DNA from: a virus
Length of the DNA: 20,466 nt
Reading direction: 5' to 3' (one strand)
Virus record (IMG/VR): IMGVR_UViG_3300029319_003685
Location: 1-20,466 of that record
The notes under the pieces were generated by a model. The model worked only from the letters and a program-made list of their open reading frames with translations, had not been told where the DNA came from and ran no database searches. The translations under genes were made by a program, and so were the position numbers. Positions 12,495-20,437 of the stretch are shown piece by piece; positions within the stretch are counted from its first letter, which is position 1; each line of letters opens with the position of its first letter.

Positions 12495-12869
12495 CTATTT
12501 AGACCTGAAGTTAATTCGGGTCAGCTCAGTTGCTGCAACACCTGGAACGTCTTGTCCCATTTGTTGCAGCTCTCTGTAAGCGGTTGCAGACATACGTTTT
12601 TGTAACAACTCAAACTGACCAGTGTCAATTATGTGTTGGTGAACGCTGTCCCAATCGTCTACAGTGGGTACAATTTCTTTTTTAATTGAAACTGTACACA
12701 CATTATTACCAATCCTATCCACTCCTTGGTTTTCAAGATTAGAAATAATTCGGTTTTCTAACTCATTAATCGATTGTTTAAGAGTTTTTTCTTCTGCTTG
12801 TAGCTCTCTTAACGATTGTTTTGAGTCGTGAAGATCATTTAAAAGATCATCCATAGTTAGTTCTGACAT
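12495..12869 (-). CDS. Small coiled-coil phage protein (124 aa)
   Basis: I start at the ATG at 12869, which overlaps the preceding stop (TAATG) and has GGGGGA 8 nt upstream; an ATG at 12884 would add five residues. Residues about 8-52 form a heptad-like coiled coil (LLNDLHDSKQSLRELQAEEK, then TLKQSINELENRI). The rest is a mixed alpha/beta part with WDSVHQHIIDTGQFELLQKR and a conserved-looking MSATAYRELQQMGQDVPGV. Similar small proteins with a YREL...G..VPG motif occur in phage replication regions without known function. It may be an adaptor for the neighbouring ssDNA-binding-type protein or helicase. Confidence 0.65.
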   Translation of the reverse strand: MSELTMDDLLNDLHDSKQSLRELQAEEKTLKQSINELENRIISNLENQGVDRIGNNVCTVSIKKEIVPTVDDWDSVHQHIIDTGQFELLQKRMSATAYRELQQMGQDVPGVAATELTRINFRSK

Positions 12870-13135
12870 TAGTGTTTCCCCCATTGTTTAAATTCTGATA
12901 TTGATTCATGTATATTTTTAATCATGACTGTAGCTGCTGTACCAGCTTGCTCTAATAAGTGTTGTGCTTTTTCTGGTGTATCAATTAAATTAGTAGAGCT
13001 GTATGTATGTTCAGCTTCTAACTCAGCCATTGCAAATATCAAAGCAGTTGCAAGCATTTCTTTGTCTTCTAAACACAGTTCTTCTATTTTTAGTTGTGTG
13101 CTTTCTGACATTGCATTAAGTATGTTTTTTGACAT
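12869..13135 (-). CDS. Small acidic helical protein (88 aa), unknown
   Basis: The gene has a clear ribosome site (GGAG, 7 nt spacing) and overlaps the 3' end of the helicase gene by 20 nt and the following ATG by 1 nt. The 88-residue product is acidic and all-helical in appearance (LKIEELCLEDKEMLATALIF, then AMAELEAEHTYSSTN and LLEQAGTAATVMIKNIHESI). It has no membrane span or catalytic motif, and I recognise no family. It is transcribed with the helicase and recombination genes. Confidence 0.6.
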   Translation of the reverse strand: MSKNILNAMSESTQLKIEELCLEDKEMLATALIFAMAELEAEHTYSSTNLIDTPEKAQHLLEQAGTAATVMIKNIHESISEFKQWGKH

Positions 13136-14480
13136 TATTTATCTCCGATAGAATATGTAATAAATTTTCCATTTTACCTAGTTTGCTATCTAGCTTTTTG
13201 TATACTTGTTTTTCCCAAGTATTTTTAGCTGCAATTAAAATGGTTTCAGTTTTTTGAGTTTGACCTGCTCTATGTATACGACGATTAAATTGTTGAAACT
13301 GTTCAGCGCTGTACGTAGGAGAACACCATATAGCAGTTGTAGCTCTAGTAAGTGTAAGCCCATGTGACGTAGATTGCGGGTGGGCGAACAATACTTGTAT
13401 TTGTCCAGCTTGAAATCGCTGTACAATATCTTTACGTTTATGTGCTGGCACTGTGCCATCAATAAGTTCGTATGATATTTTGTCTCGTTCTGCGATAGCG
13501 ATCAACGAATCACGCTCGTGCTTCCAATTGTATGCAACTAATGAGTGCTTACGTTGCGATACAAGCTGCATAACCAGCTCATACCGTTCGTTATGCAACA
13601 AAGTAGCATTGCCGTCTTGATCGTATACAGCCCCTGAAACTAGTTGTAATAACTTTTTAACTCTGGCTGCAGCGTTGACAGCATTAATGGTCCCTTGCTT
13701 TGTATACAGAACAGACTCTTCTGCCAAAATGTTGTACATTTTTTGTACAGTGGGTGTAAGCTTTGTATACATAGTCCTGACATTATTGTCTGGAAGATCC
13801 ATACAGTCTTCGATTGCATGTCGTATAGTAATATCTGATAGCTGATTAGCTACAACAGCTTCAATACCAGGTTTGTCTATCCACTCATTAGCAAAGCCAT
13901 TAAACTTAGGTGTACAAACTTGGTGTCTAAAAGACCAAAATCTTTGACCTAAACGTTTACCGTCATCTATTAGTAATGCTGGATGCCAGACATCTAGAAT
14001 AGTATTGCTATTAGGAGTGCCAGACATAGCAATTCTATTATCAAAGTGATGAATAATAGACTTGAGGTTCTTCGATCGTTTGGCTTCTCTGTTTTTGAAT
14101 GCAGTAAATTCGTCAATGACGATGGTATTAAATCTGCTAAGTAATAATGGATTTTTATGTAAGAAATTAACAGCTTCGAAGTTAGTGATGACGATGTCGT
14201 AACTGGTGTCTTCGAAGATTTTTTTTCTGTTTTTGGCATATGCAACTCCGTAATTTAATTCTGGTTTAAACTTTATTATATCTTCTACCCAAGAAGCTTC
14301 AAGTATAGATAAAGGTGCAAGTACAAGTGTGGCCCCTTCAGTAGGGTCAATTGCATCTAATACTGCACGAGTTTTACCCGTGCCAGGATCTGATGTAATC
14401 AGACAGCGCGGTTGTTGTTTAATAAAGTCAGTGGTTTCAATTTGATGCTGATATGCATCGACGACAGATATCGTGTCCAT
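13116..14480 (-). CDS. SF2 DNA helicase/translocase, SNF2-like
   Basis: This 454-residue protein has all core SF2 motifs: Walker A SDPGTGKTR (30-38), motif Ia VLAPLSILEASW, motif II VIDEFTAFKNR (121-131, DExx box as DEFT), motif III MSGTPNSN (152-159) and, near residues 401-415, QQFNRRIHRAGQTQK (motif VI, SNF2-type arginine fingers). It is short, with no extra DNA-binding domain, as is typical of phage SNF2/DEAD-type helicases. It probably acts in replication-fork remodelling or recombination with the nucleases of the same operon. The start ATG follows AAGGTGAACT. A 60-nt gap (14481-14540) precedes it, one of few in the operon. Confidence 0.88.
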   Translation of the reverse strand: MDTISVVDAYQHQIETTDFIKQQPRCLITSDPGTGKTRAVLDAIDPTEGATLVLAPLSILEASWVEDIIKFKPELNYGVAYAKNRKKIFEDTSYDIVITNFEAVNFLHKNPLLLSRFNTIVIDEFTAFKNREAKRSKNLKSIIHHFDNRIAMSGTPNSNTILDVWHPALLIDDGKRLGQRFWSFRHQVCTPKFNGFANEWIDKPGIEAVVANQLSDITIRHAIEDCMDLPDNNVRTMYTKLTPTVQKMYNILAEESVLYTKQGTINAVNAAARVKKLLQLVSGAVYDQDGNATLLHNERYELVMQLVSQRKHSLVAYNWKHERDSLIAIAERDKISYELIDGTVPAHKRKDIVQRFQAGQIQVLFAHPQSTSHGLTLTRATTAIWCSPTYSAEQFQQFNRRIHRAGQTQKTETILIAAKNTWEKQVYKKLDSKLGKMENLLHILSEINNVKKHT

Positions 14481-14540
14481 AGTTCACCTTTCTTAGTTCG
14501 TTATTCATTTTTCGTTGTATATAGTTATTTTAACACAAAA

Positions 14541-15296
14541 TTATTTAAAACTCCATTCGCATACTGGATATTCTCCTTTTCCATAAGAACACCACTTGCA
14601 GTTGTATTGAGATGGATTAGGTTTAAATCTAGTAGCAGTAGTTAAATTTAATGCTCGCTCTTGTAGTTTTGGCATAAACATCATAGCTTCAGCTCGCGTG
14701 TATACTTTCTCAAGAGTGCCACCATGATCTAAATACCAAAATTCTGTATTAAGACTTTCTAGTTCAGGGTATCTAAAAAAAGTAGCAATTGCATACACAA
14801 GACCTTGCTGGCTATGTGCAATTTCATTTCCAAATTGTTTACCTGTTTTGTAATCTATTACACGAGCTGATGTATCTGACTCATGTAAAATTGCATCAAG
14901 TTTTACTCTAGCCCAAACGTTACGATCCATCCAACCGCAAGGTTCCCAGTCAATTGTAAACCCCCACTCTCCTTCAAGTTCTACATTACTTTCAATATAT
15001 TGATCTCTAAGTAAGGAGAACTGAGAGCTGAATTTTTTTAAAGAATCTGGCAGTTCGCCCAATTCTGTTTTGACATAGTCTTCAGCCTGTTGGTGTATTT
15101 GTGTACCACGTTCGGCTGCTGGACCGTAGTCCTCTTGTATCTTTTTTACTTTATTAATGTAAAGCCGATATGGACAACCTTCGTAAGTTTTTAAAGTAGA
15201 ATAAGACCAAGCTGGTATAAGTCCCAGCTCCTCTGGTTTGTCCGATGCTATTACATTGTCTAGATCTGGACGAGTATCTTGTAAGTAGTTTCTCAA
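14541..15296 (-). CDS. Cas4/RecB-like PD-(D/E)XK exonuclease with Fe-S cysteines
   Basis: The 251-residue product contains SYSTLKTYEGCPYRLYI (Cys41), RGTQIHQQAEDYV (His68), VKLDAI (Asp134), VIDYKTGKQ (Asp148, Lys150) and QQGLVYAIATF. It ends with YNCKWCSYGKGEYPVCEW (Cys233, Cys236, Cys246). The one-plus-three Cys arrangement around a RecB-type nuclease core matches Cas4/AddB-type enzymes with a 4Fe-4S cluster. It is probably a 5'-3' or end-processing exonuclease for phage recombination or replication. The start is TTG at 15296, 2 nt beyond the primase stop, with no Shine-Dalgarno; a later start before residue 30 would keep the domain intact, so the N-terminus is uncertain. Confidence 0.85.
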   Translation of the reverse strand: MRNYLQDTRPDLDNVIASDKPEELGLIPAWSYSTLKTYEGCPYRLYINKVKKIQEDYGPAAERGTQIHQQAEDYVKTELGELPDSLKKFSSQFSLLRDQYIESNVELEGEWGFTIDWEPCGWMDRNVWARVKLDAILHESDTSARVIDYKTGKQFGNEIAHSQQGLVYAIATFFRYPELESLNTEFWYLDHGGTLEKVYTRAEAMMFMPKLQERALNLTTATRFKPNPSQYNCKWCSYGKGEYPVCEWSFK

Positions 15297-15298
15297 AA

Positions 15299-17740
15299 TT
15301 ACTTAGATAATAGTTTTAAATCTTTTTCTTCGAAATGTTCTTTTATAAGAGTTTCTTTAACATTATCGTTAAGTTTCCAATTTATTACAACCCCCCTGGG
15401 TATACTAGCGTTTTTGTCAGACGATACTCTTTTTCTTTTTATCAATACATTTTGCCTAGACATAGCTTTAGAAAAGTCTCTTTGAGACAATTTATTGCGA
15501 CTATCTGTAAGGACATCGTAAACTACTTTGAAGTGCTGCATAGGTACAACAGTTTCAGTTCCTACCTTAGATATCCAATCTTTAATATATCTTTGTGCTG
15601 ATGCTATGGATCCTGCATCAAATGTGTTTGTAATCTCTATATCTAAAATTTCTACAAAATATTCTAAGTTTCTTTCTTTTATTGCATGTGCAAATTCTTC
15701 TAATACAGACATAGAGATCTGTTTCATTTGTTGTTTAGCTTCGTTTTCAAGGGCTGTGTGAGCCATACGATTATCTACCTGGAATGCTTGTAATACACCT
15801 GCAAAATAGTACAGCTCTTTTGTTAGATCTTCTAAGTTGTCTAGTAGTTCAGGTATAACATTTTGTAGTTTACTTTCTTGACGAGGCCCTACGTTGTAAC
15901 GTCTATCTCCTTCTTCTATACGAACTGCATCGCCTCTATTCGTAAGAAAGATAAAGTTACAAAAACTTGGTAGCTCCACCTGGTTTGTACGCATAGCCCG
16001 AATAGTAAGTGTGGGCTCTGTAACTTGGTGTTTAAGCTTATCTGCCATCTTATTTGTATTAGACGAATCACTCATACGAAATTCATCAACAACTAAGAAT
16101 AGAGCTGTACGCATGTATAAGTTAAATTGTTCTTCTATATTTTCTAAAGAACGCATTGGAACTTGTGATTCACCAAATAAAGGTTTCAATATTTTGTGTA
16201 CAAATAAACCCTTTCCAGTCCCAGGTACGCCTGTAAATATCCATGCAGTCATGGTCTTTCTTTTATTCTGGTATATGTAAGCCAACCAGTTAATGAAATG
16301 TTCAAACTCAGTATCACCATTGCCTAATATGTGATGTAAGAGTTTGTATATATTTGGTACGCGTTCTTTTAGTTTTTTAGCAGTGCCATATTCAAGTTGA
16401 ACAGTTTCTTTAGCTTCTAACATGTAAGGCGTTTTTCTGTACAAGTTTACATAGTAAGGAGCTTCATCTAGTTGTATACCTTTGTCAGAAGATGGATCAA
16501 ATACTACCTGCGCATCGGGCACGTAATCAGGTAACGTACGATTATGAGTGCGCATGAAGTCATTTAGTGAAGACTTTTGAGTCGGAGTGAGTGGATATTC
16601 GTCTGTAAACTGTTGCTTATTCTCATCATAAATACCATTAAAATGAGTATCAGTATAGAAATCACGTAATACAACTGGCTTCAGCTGCTGGTCTCCATGT
16701 ATTTTATCTGCAAAAACTTCAAATATACTTCGGTAAAACTCAGGGTCTGCCTTTTGTATCTCCCATATGGGCTCGCCCTTAAAGTTATACATGTAATGAG
16801 GATTAGAAAGTAAGAAGTAATAACCATTGCTGTCTCCTCCATTTACATTACAGTTCACATAAGGCTCATTTACGCGAACTATATCTATAGTCATCTTATC
16901 TGGGTTCTGAAGTACTTCTTGTTGTTCGTTAGCTATAGTTATTGTAGTTATCTTTGAACTCTTCTTTGGTAGATTTAGTTTCTTACGTAAGCTATCTTTT
17001 ATCTGTATACCTAAGTTGTGTACACGCTCTGGGTTAATATTACTTACATTTAGATCTAATGCAGCTGTTTGTCTTTTTTGTAATATAAACCTGTCTCCTG
17101 GTATAGGGTCATCCATGTCCACAAACTTAGGTGCTGATAAATAAATTAATTTACTGTTTTCAGCTACTGAAGGGTCTAGTGTGTAACTTAAACTTTGCCC
17201 GTTAGCTGAAAGTTGTAAGTGCTTAGCTAGTATATCTGTTTCATAATTTAAGGTCTTCAACCACTCCTTCAGGGTCTTTGGATGTACAGCGTGCTTTAAG
17301 AAAAAGAACAAATGTAAAGATACCTTATCTTCTTTTAGTCCTAATGAAGCGCTTGCTTGTGCTATGTAAGATACATTCTGAAACTCTTCAGGCATATGTA
17401 ACACAAACTTCTCAGCTAAGGTTCTTACATCAGTTAGATCTTGAGCTGGCATCTGTAAACCATCTACATCTATAACCAATAGCTCAGTCGGTGCGTTACG
17501 ATCTGCAACCAAAGCCCTGGGCTCGTCCTGTAATTCTCTGAGTAAAAGTCCTTTGTGCAAACACATTCCTGCAGCCGCTGCTGTTTGTAAGCCTTCATAG
17601 AAGTCCTCTAGTCCTTTTTGTGTTTTCTTGTAGTTAAAATGATGAGAAGTAAACTTTTTGACTAAAGGGTAAGGTGTTGTTGCTTTTTTTGATATCTCTT
17701 TAACTAGTTTTTTCTTTGCTTCTAGGAAAACTATTTCCAT
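15299..17740 (-). CDS. Primase-helicase (AEP-type primase plus SF3-like helicase)
   Basis: This 813-residue protein combines a likely archaeo-eukaryotic-type primase N-terminal half (LLVIDVDGL with Asp91 and Asp93; VSLHLFFFL with Ser141 and His143) with a C-terminal SF3/virE-like helicase. The helicase has Walker A GVPGTGKGLF (504-513), Walker B LFLVVDEFRM (547-556) and sensor-type FIFLTNRGD (596-604). The middle (about 230-480) is unassigned and the last 150 residues may form a winged helix. It should unwind DNA and prime synthesis for the family A polymerase encoded two genes upstream. An excellent GGAGG lies 6 nt before the ATG, inside the csrA 3' end. The first 41 nt overlap csrA. Confidence 0.85.
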   Translation of the reverse strand: MEIVFLEAKKKLVKEISKKATTPYPLVKKFTSHHFNYKKTQKGLEDFYEGLQTAAAAGMCLHKGLLLRELQDEPRALVADRNAPTELLVIDVDGLQMPAQDLTDVRTLAEKFVLHMPEEFQNVSYIAQASASLGLKEDKVSLHLFFFLKHAVHPKTLKEWLKTLNYETDILAKHLQLSANGQSLSYTLDPSVAENSKLIYLSAPKFVDMDDPIPGDRFILQKRQTAALDLNVSNINPERVHNLGIQIKDSLRKKLNLPKKSSKITTITIANEQQEVLQNPDKMTIDIVRVNEPYVNCNVNGGDSNGYYFLLSNPHYMYNFKGEPIWEIQKADPEFYRSIFEVFADKIHGDQQLKPVVLRDFYTDTHFNGIYDENKQQFTDEYPLTPTQKSSLNDFMRTHNRTLPDYVPDAQVVFDPSSDKGIQLDEAPYYVNLYRKTPYMLEAKETVQLEYGTAKKLKERVPNIYKLLHHILGNGDTEFEHFINWLAYIYQNKRKTMTAWIFTGVPGTGKGLFVHKILKPLFGESQVPMRSLENIEEQFNLYMRTALFLVVDEFRMSDSSNTNKMADKLKHQVTEPTLTIRAMRTNQVELPSFCNFIFLTNRGDAVRIEEGDRRYNVGPRQESKLQNVIPELLDNLEDLTKELYYFAGVLQAFQVDNRMAHTALENEAKQQMKQISMSVLEEFAHAIKERNLEYFVEILDIEITNTFDAGSIASAQRYIKDWISKVGTETVVPMQHFKVVYDVLTDSRNKLSQRDFSKAMSRQNVLIKRKRVSSDKNASIPRGVVINWKLNDNVKETLIKEHFEEKDLKLLSK

Positions 17741-17909
17741 GTGGGCCTCCTTTTTCTTTTCTATCTATCTTTATATTTTCATCTGCTACAAAACCAAGCT
17801 TACATTGTTTAAGTCCTAAATTAGTAACTGTAACTTCGCAAACAAATTCTCCATCTTTATAGATAAGAACTCCTTGCTTGACTCGTCTAGTTAATATTAG
17901 ATTCTTCAT
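17700..17909 (-). CDS. csrA: CsrA/RsmA-family RNA-binding regulator
   Basis: The 69-residue product begins MKNLILTRRVKQGVLIYKDG and continues EVTVTNLGLKQCKLGFVADE, then NIKIDRKEKG. This matches CsrA (MLILTRRVGETLMIGD, EVTVTVLGVKGNQVRIGV, then NAPKEVSVHREEIY), including the first-strand LILTRR and Arg50 in place of RNA-binding Arg44. Two to three extra residues sit in the first loop, and the C-terminal tail (about 52-69) is Lys/Pro/Ser-rich. CsrA dimers bind GGA motifs in mRNA leaders and block or stabilise translation. ATG overlaps the polymerase stop (ATGA) and the 3' end overlaps the primase gene, so csrA is translated by coupling between two core replication genes. Confidence 0.88.
   Translation of the reverse strand: MKNLILTRRVKQGVLIYKDGEFVCEVTVTNLGLKQCKLGFVADENIKIDRKEKGGPHGNSFPRSKEKTS
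17747..17751 (-). promoter_or_regulatory. Ribosome binding site of the primase-helicase gene inside csrA
   Basis: On the - strand, GGAGG precedes the primase ATG by 6 nt (GGAGG, CCCAC, ATG after one more base context), within the coding sequence of the csrA-like gene. It is among the strongest ribosome sites in the operon, while csrA itself has none. The GGA core and adjacent GGCCC make it a candidate CsrA contact site, which is untested inference. Confidence 0.5.
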
Positions 17910-19705
17910 TTGTTGTAACTGGTGCTATATCCTCCTTCGGCATCTAATGGGAGCTCTGGACACCAAGATAAAGGCGTTTTCATTATATCTATAATCTTAT
18001 CTAAAGTCTTGTCAGGCTCATAATCTGATGCAAGTGAGATGACCTCGTCGTGTATTTGTAACACAACTGATACTTCAGGTATTCTTTGTATCTCTAACAT
18101 TTGATCAGTAATAACTATTCGAGCGAGTGCCTGCACTATATTTTCTGTAACTCTGGGACCATGTGTACGTATGTAACTACGGCCGCTAGAGTATGTAAAC
18201 TCTCCATGTTGGTATTGTAGTTGTGGATATTTAAGATGCATTCCATTGGGTAGTTGTAATGCATTAGTGTCAACGGTCAACGGCCCATAGTCCATACCTA
18301 TAGAACCACGGTTCATCATTGCAAATAGTAAGTTCTTACAACCAGCCCACAAGAGTGGTATGTTTGGATACATAGCTCGATATTGGCTTACAATATTAAG
18401 AGCTGTAGCATCGGTAACTTCAACTGATGGAGAACCCGACTTCAAAGTTGCCTTGAACTTATCAGCTCCCATACCATAACCTAGTCCTAGTATTGCAGTC
18501 TTGCCTACATATCTTTCTAGTTTGTCATCTTTTGTAATCTCACGGTTGTATATCTGACTAGCAAATTCACAATATACATCTCTACCAGTTGCAAACGCAT
18601 CTATAAGATCTTGTTCTTTAGCTAACCAAGCTAGCATCCTAGCTTCGATGTTTGATAAATCAGCTACATACATGAGTTGGCCTGCTGGAGATTGTAATGC
18701 AGTACGAAGCTTAGATCCTCTGGGCAGGTTTTGTAAGTTCATCTTTTCTGCACCACCGAAACGGCCTGTGTGTGCAGCATAGTAACGAAGTGGAACAGAT
18801 ATAGTTCCATCTGGGTTTACTGAATCAAGGAATCTAGTAGCTCTTGTTTCTTCTATACGTGACTTGACTGCTTCTCTAGCATCCCATATTGCTTGATGCT
18901 CTGGATGAGCCCGGCACATTTGTATGTAACCTGGGTCTGACTTACCAAGCGCTGGTATCATCTTACCTGTACGACCACTCTTTTTCTTTGGTATTACAAT
19001 CCCCAGCTCATCGGTCAAGTGTTGTGTAAACTTTACTTGAGACGCTAGAACTTCTCTTGTAAGCCCACTAGCTTCAATCAGATTAGATGTAGTTTGTTTT
19101 ACATTGTCTCTATGTTCTTCTAGTAGTTGTTTGTTTAATACTATTTTGGGTTCTACAAACATTCTACAAGTAAGATCAATAAGGTCTAACTCCTGCTGTG
19201 GATAAGTAGGTAAAAAAGCATTGAAGATATCATAAGTAAGATCTACGTCTTGTATGCAGTAACCAGCGATGTCTTCTTCTATATCGGGTGGTAAGTCTTT
19301 GATACCTTTTGCTGTTACTAACTCATCTCCTTTACGTTTAGTAGCATCGTTTGGAAACACACGCATGGCCACTTCCTTTAAGCTTGCACTTTGGTTTGGA
19401 TACACACCACGGCTCATAGCAGCTGTGTCGTAGTAATATTTTGGTATAACTCCATAATGATGGGTAAGTATGTACGCATCAAATAAAGTGTTGTGACAAA
19501 CTACAGCAGTGTCTGACCAGTCTATAGATTGTAATACTTCGAAACATTCATCACCTGGGATCCATTGTGTGTCATCATCATCAAACTTAAGTCCAACACC
19601 CCATACAGAAAAATTTTCGTCGTTTACATACTGGGCTGTAGTCATTTTTGTAAGACTAAAACGAACGTCATAGTACGTTTCAAAGTCTAAATATAATTTA
19701 CGCAT
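17906..19705 (-). CDS. polA: Family A DNA polymerase with 3'-5' exonuclease
   Basis: This 599-residue replicative polymerase has an N-terminal proofreading exonuclease with LYLDFET (Asp7, Glu9), VVCHNTLFDAY (Asp76) and YCIQDVDLTY (Asp153). The polymerase core has YYAAHTGRFGG, motif A VADLSNIEARMLAWL (Asp349), motif B VGKTAILGLGYGMG (Lys402, Leu406, Tyr410) and motif C LQIHDEV (His552-Asp553-Glu554). All catalytic residues are present. Leu406 aligns with E. coli Phe762, the position used in marine phage surveys to relate polymerase type to lifestyle. The length is typical of phage family A enzymes without a 5' nuclease domain. AGGAG precedes the ATG. Confidence 0.95.
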   Translation of the reverse strand: MRKLYLDFETYYDVRFSLTKMTTAQYVNDENFSVWGVGLKFDDDDTQWIPGDECFEVLQSIDWSDTAVVCHNTLFDAYILTHHYGVIPKYYYDTAAMSRGVYPNQSASLKEVAMRVFPNDATKRKGDELVTAKGIKDLPPDIEEDIAGYCIQDVDLTYDIFNAFLPTYPQQELDLIDLTCRMFVEPKIVLNKQLLEEHRDNVKQTTSNLIEASGLTREVLASQVKFTQHLTDELGIVIPKKKSGRTGKMIPALGKSDPGYIQMCRAHPEHQAIWDAREAVKSRIEETRATRFLDSVNPDGTISVPLRYYAAHTGRFGGAEKMNLQNLPRGSKLRTALQSPAGQLMYVADLSNIEARMLAWLAKEQDLIDAFATGRDVYCEFASQIYNREITKDDKLERYVGKTAILGLGYGMGADKFKATLKSGSPSVEVTDATALNIVSQYRAMYPNIPLLWAGCKNLLFAMMNRGSIGMDYGPLTVDTNALQLPNGMHLKYPQLQYQHGEFTYSSGRSYIRTHGPRVTENIVQALARIVITDQMLEIQRIPEVSVVLQIHDEVISLASDYEPDKTLDKIIDIMKTPLSWCPELPLDAEGGYSTSYNK

Positions 19706-19713
19706 AGTTTCTC

Positions 19714-19929
19714 CTAAACAATTTTGTGACCAGCTGCCTCCATTTGTTTACACCAATCGATATATTCACTAGTTTTTGCTCTCTCCCAACCTTTCTGTTT
19801 ACTAGTACACATGTTATATGCAATAGAGACCTTCACTCGCTTCCATTGTATGTAGGGCAAGTCTTCGGGTATTGTATAAATGTAAGGGTGTATCGGGTTT
19901 CTTTTAACGTAAACGTAGCTGGGTGGCAC
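19714..19929 (-). CDS. Small hypothetical protein, first gene of the replication operon
   Basis: The gene starts with GTG at 19929 after GGAG at 8 nt spacing and ends 8 nt before the polymerase start. The 71-residue product is rich in Tyr, Pro and Lys (MPPSYVYVKRNPIHPYIYTI) and ends KQKGWERAKTSEYIDWCKQM, then EAAGHKIV. The C-terminal half looks like a short helical motif. I recognise no family. As the promoter-proximal gene it would be made earliest and may be an early regulatory or takeover protein. Confidence 0.6.
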   Translation of the reverse strand: MPPSYVYVKRNPIHPYIYTIPEDLPYIQWKRVKVSIAYNMCTSKQKGWERAKTSEYIDWCKQMEAAGHKIV

Positions 19930-19950
19930 CTTAATTACTCCTTAATTAAT

Positions 19951-19978
19951 TTGACATTCGCAAAAATGTCTCTATAAC
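19951..19978 (+). promoter_or_regulatory. Rightward sigma70-type promoter
   Basis: A perfect TTGACA (19951-19956) is followed after 16 nt by TATAAC (19973-19978), five of six matches to the -10 consensus. It would start transcription near 19985 toward the gene at 20027. This is the best promoter in the window. Confidence 0.65.
19953..19970. repeat. Inverted repeat inside the promoter spacer (GACATT/AATGTC)
   Basis: GACATT (19953-19958) and AATGTC (19965-19970) form a perfect 6-bp inverted repeat around CGCAAA. It overlaps the -35 and fills the spacer, as expected of a repressor operator. Confidence 0.5.
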
Positions 19979-19979
19979 A
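19971..19979 (-). promoter_or_regulatory. Leftward extended -10 element (TGTTATAGA), shared with the rightward -10
   Basis: Read on the - strand, these bases are TGTTATAGA, an extended -10 (TG, one base, TATAGA). No good -35 is present, which extended -10 promoters tolerate. It would drive the replication operon from a start near 19965. It uses the same base pairs as the rightward -10. Confidence 0.4.
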
Positions 19980-19984
19980 GAGAG

Positions 19985-20006
19985 TATTGCATAATGGTGT
20001 GCAATA
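19985..20006. repeat. Inverted repeat at the rightward transcription start (TATTGCA/TGCAATA)
   Basis: TATTGCA (19985-19991) and TGCAATA (20000-20006) are a perfect 7-bp inverted repeat separated by TAATGGTG. It begins at the expected start site of the rightward promoter, so it may be an operator or a 5' mRNA hairpin. Confidence 0.5.
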
Positions 20007-20026
20007 GTAAAATATAAGGTGAAACT

Positions 20027-20437
20027 ATGGCTACTTTTACAAGTGACTCAGTTAGCGGTAATTCTTCATTCAAACCATTTCCAAGTGGTACGGTTGGAGT
20101 TAGATACGCTAGCTTTAATGTAACGGCTGCACCTAACGCTGATGACGTATACCAAATGGTAGATGTCTTTGCAGGTGAAACAGTGCATGACGTTAAAATT
20201 AAATCAAGTGACTTAGATGGCGGCACAGCTTTAGTCTTCGGTGTTGGTGATGGCGATGATACAGATCGGTACATTGCAGCTTCAACATGTGGACAAGGTG
20301 GTACTGCTGACGAGCAAGATGCAGACGTAGCTCCTAGAACTTACAGTGCAGACGATACAATTGATATTATTTGTGAAGTCGCGCCTGGAAGTGATGTTGC
20401 AACAGGAACGCTGCAACTATGGGTGTACGTATCTTAA
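20027..20437 (+). CDS. Small phage virion structural protein (decoration-type)
   Basis: The 136-residue product starts with ATG after AAGGTG. It is beta-rich and acidic: GTVGVRYASFNVTAAPNADD, then VYQMVDVFAGETVHDVKIKS and SDLDGGTALVFGVGDGDDTD, ending IICEVAPGSDVATGTLQLWV. The order of a short strand, FxVxAxPxAxDVYQM, a DLDxGTAL... (V/D)GxGD segment and a closing strand resembles small capsid or decoration proteins common in marine phages. Its own strong promoter and position at the far side of the divergent region suggest a rightward structural operon continuing beyond the window. The exact virion role is inference. Confidence 0.6.
   Translation: MATFTSDSVSGNSSFKPFPSGTVGVRYASFNVTAAPNADDVYQMVDVFAGETVHDVKIKSSDLDGGTALVFGVGDGDDTDRYIAASTCGQGGTADEQDADVAPRTYSADDTIDIICEVAPGSDVATGTLQLWVYVS

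Larger units (their letters stand above)
19930..20026. promoter_or_regulatory. Divergent promoter/operator region between replication and structural genes
   Basis: This AT-rich 97-nt stretch is the only divergent intergenic region in the window. It contains the ribosome site of the leftward operon, a good rightward promoter, a possible leftward extended -10 and two perfect inverted repeats. A replication origin could also lie here, but no iterons are seen. Confidence 0.6.

Noticed and set aside
14441-14509. A 23-codon leader peptide before the helicase on the - strand
   Set aside because: It has an ATG at 14509 and overlaps the helicase start, but no ribosome site and no recognisable attenuator-like feature.
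13116-15296. SNF2-like helicase plus Cas4-like nuclease as an anti-phage defence pair
   Set aside because: Their operon with polymerase, primase and ssDNA-binding-type genes is a normal phage replication and recombination set.
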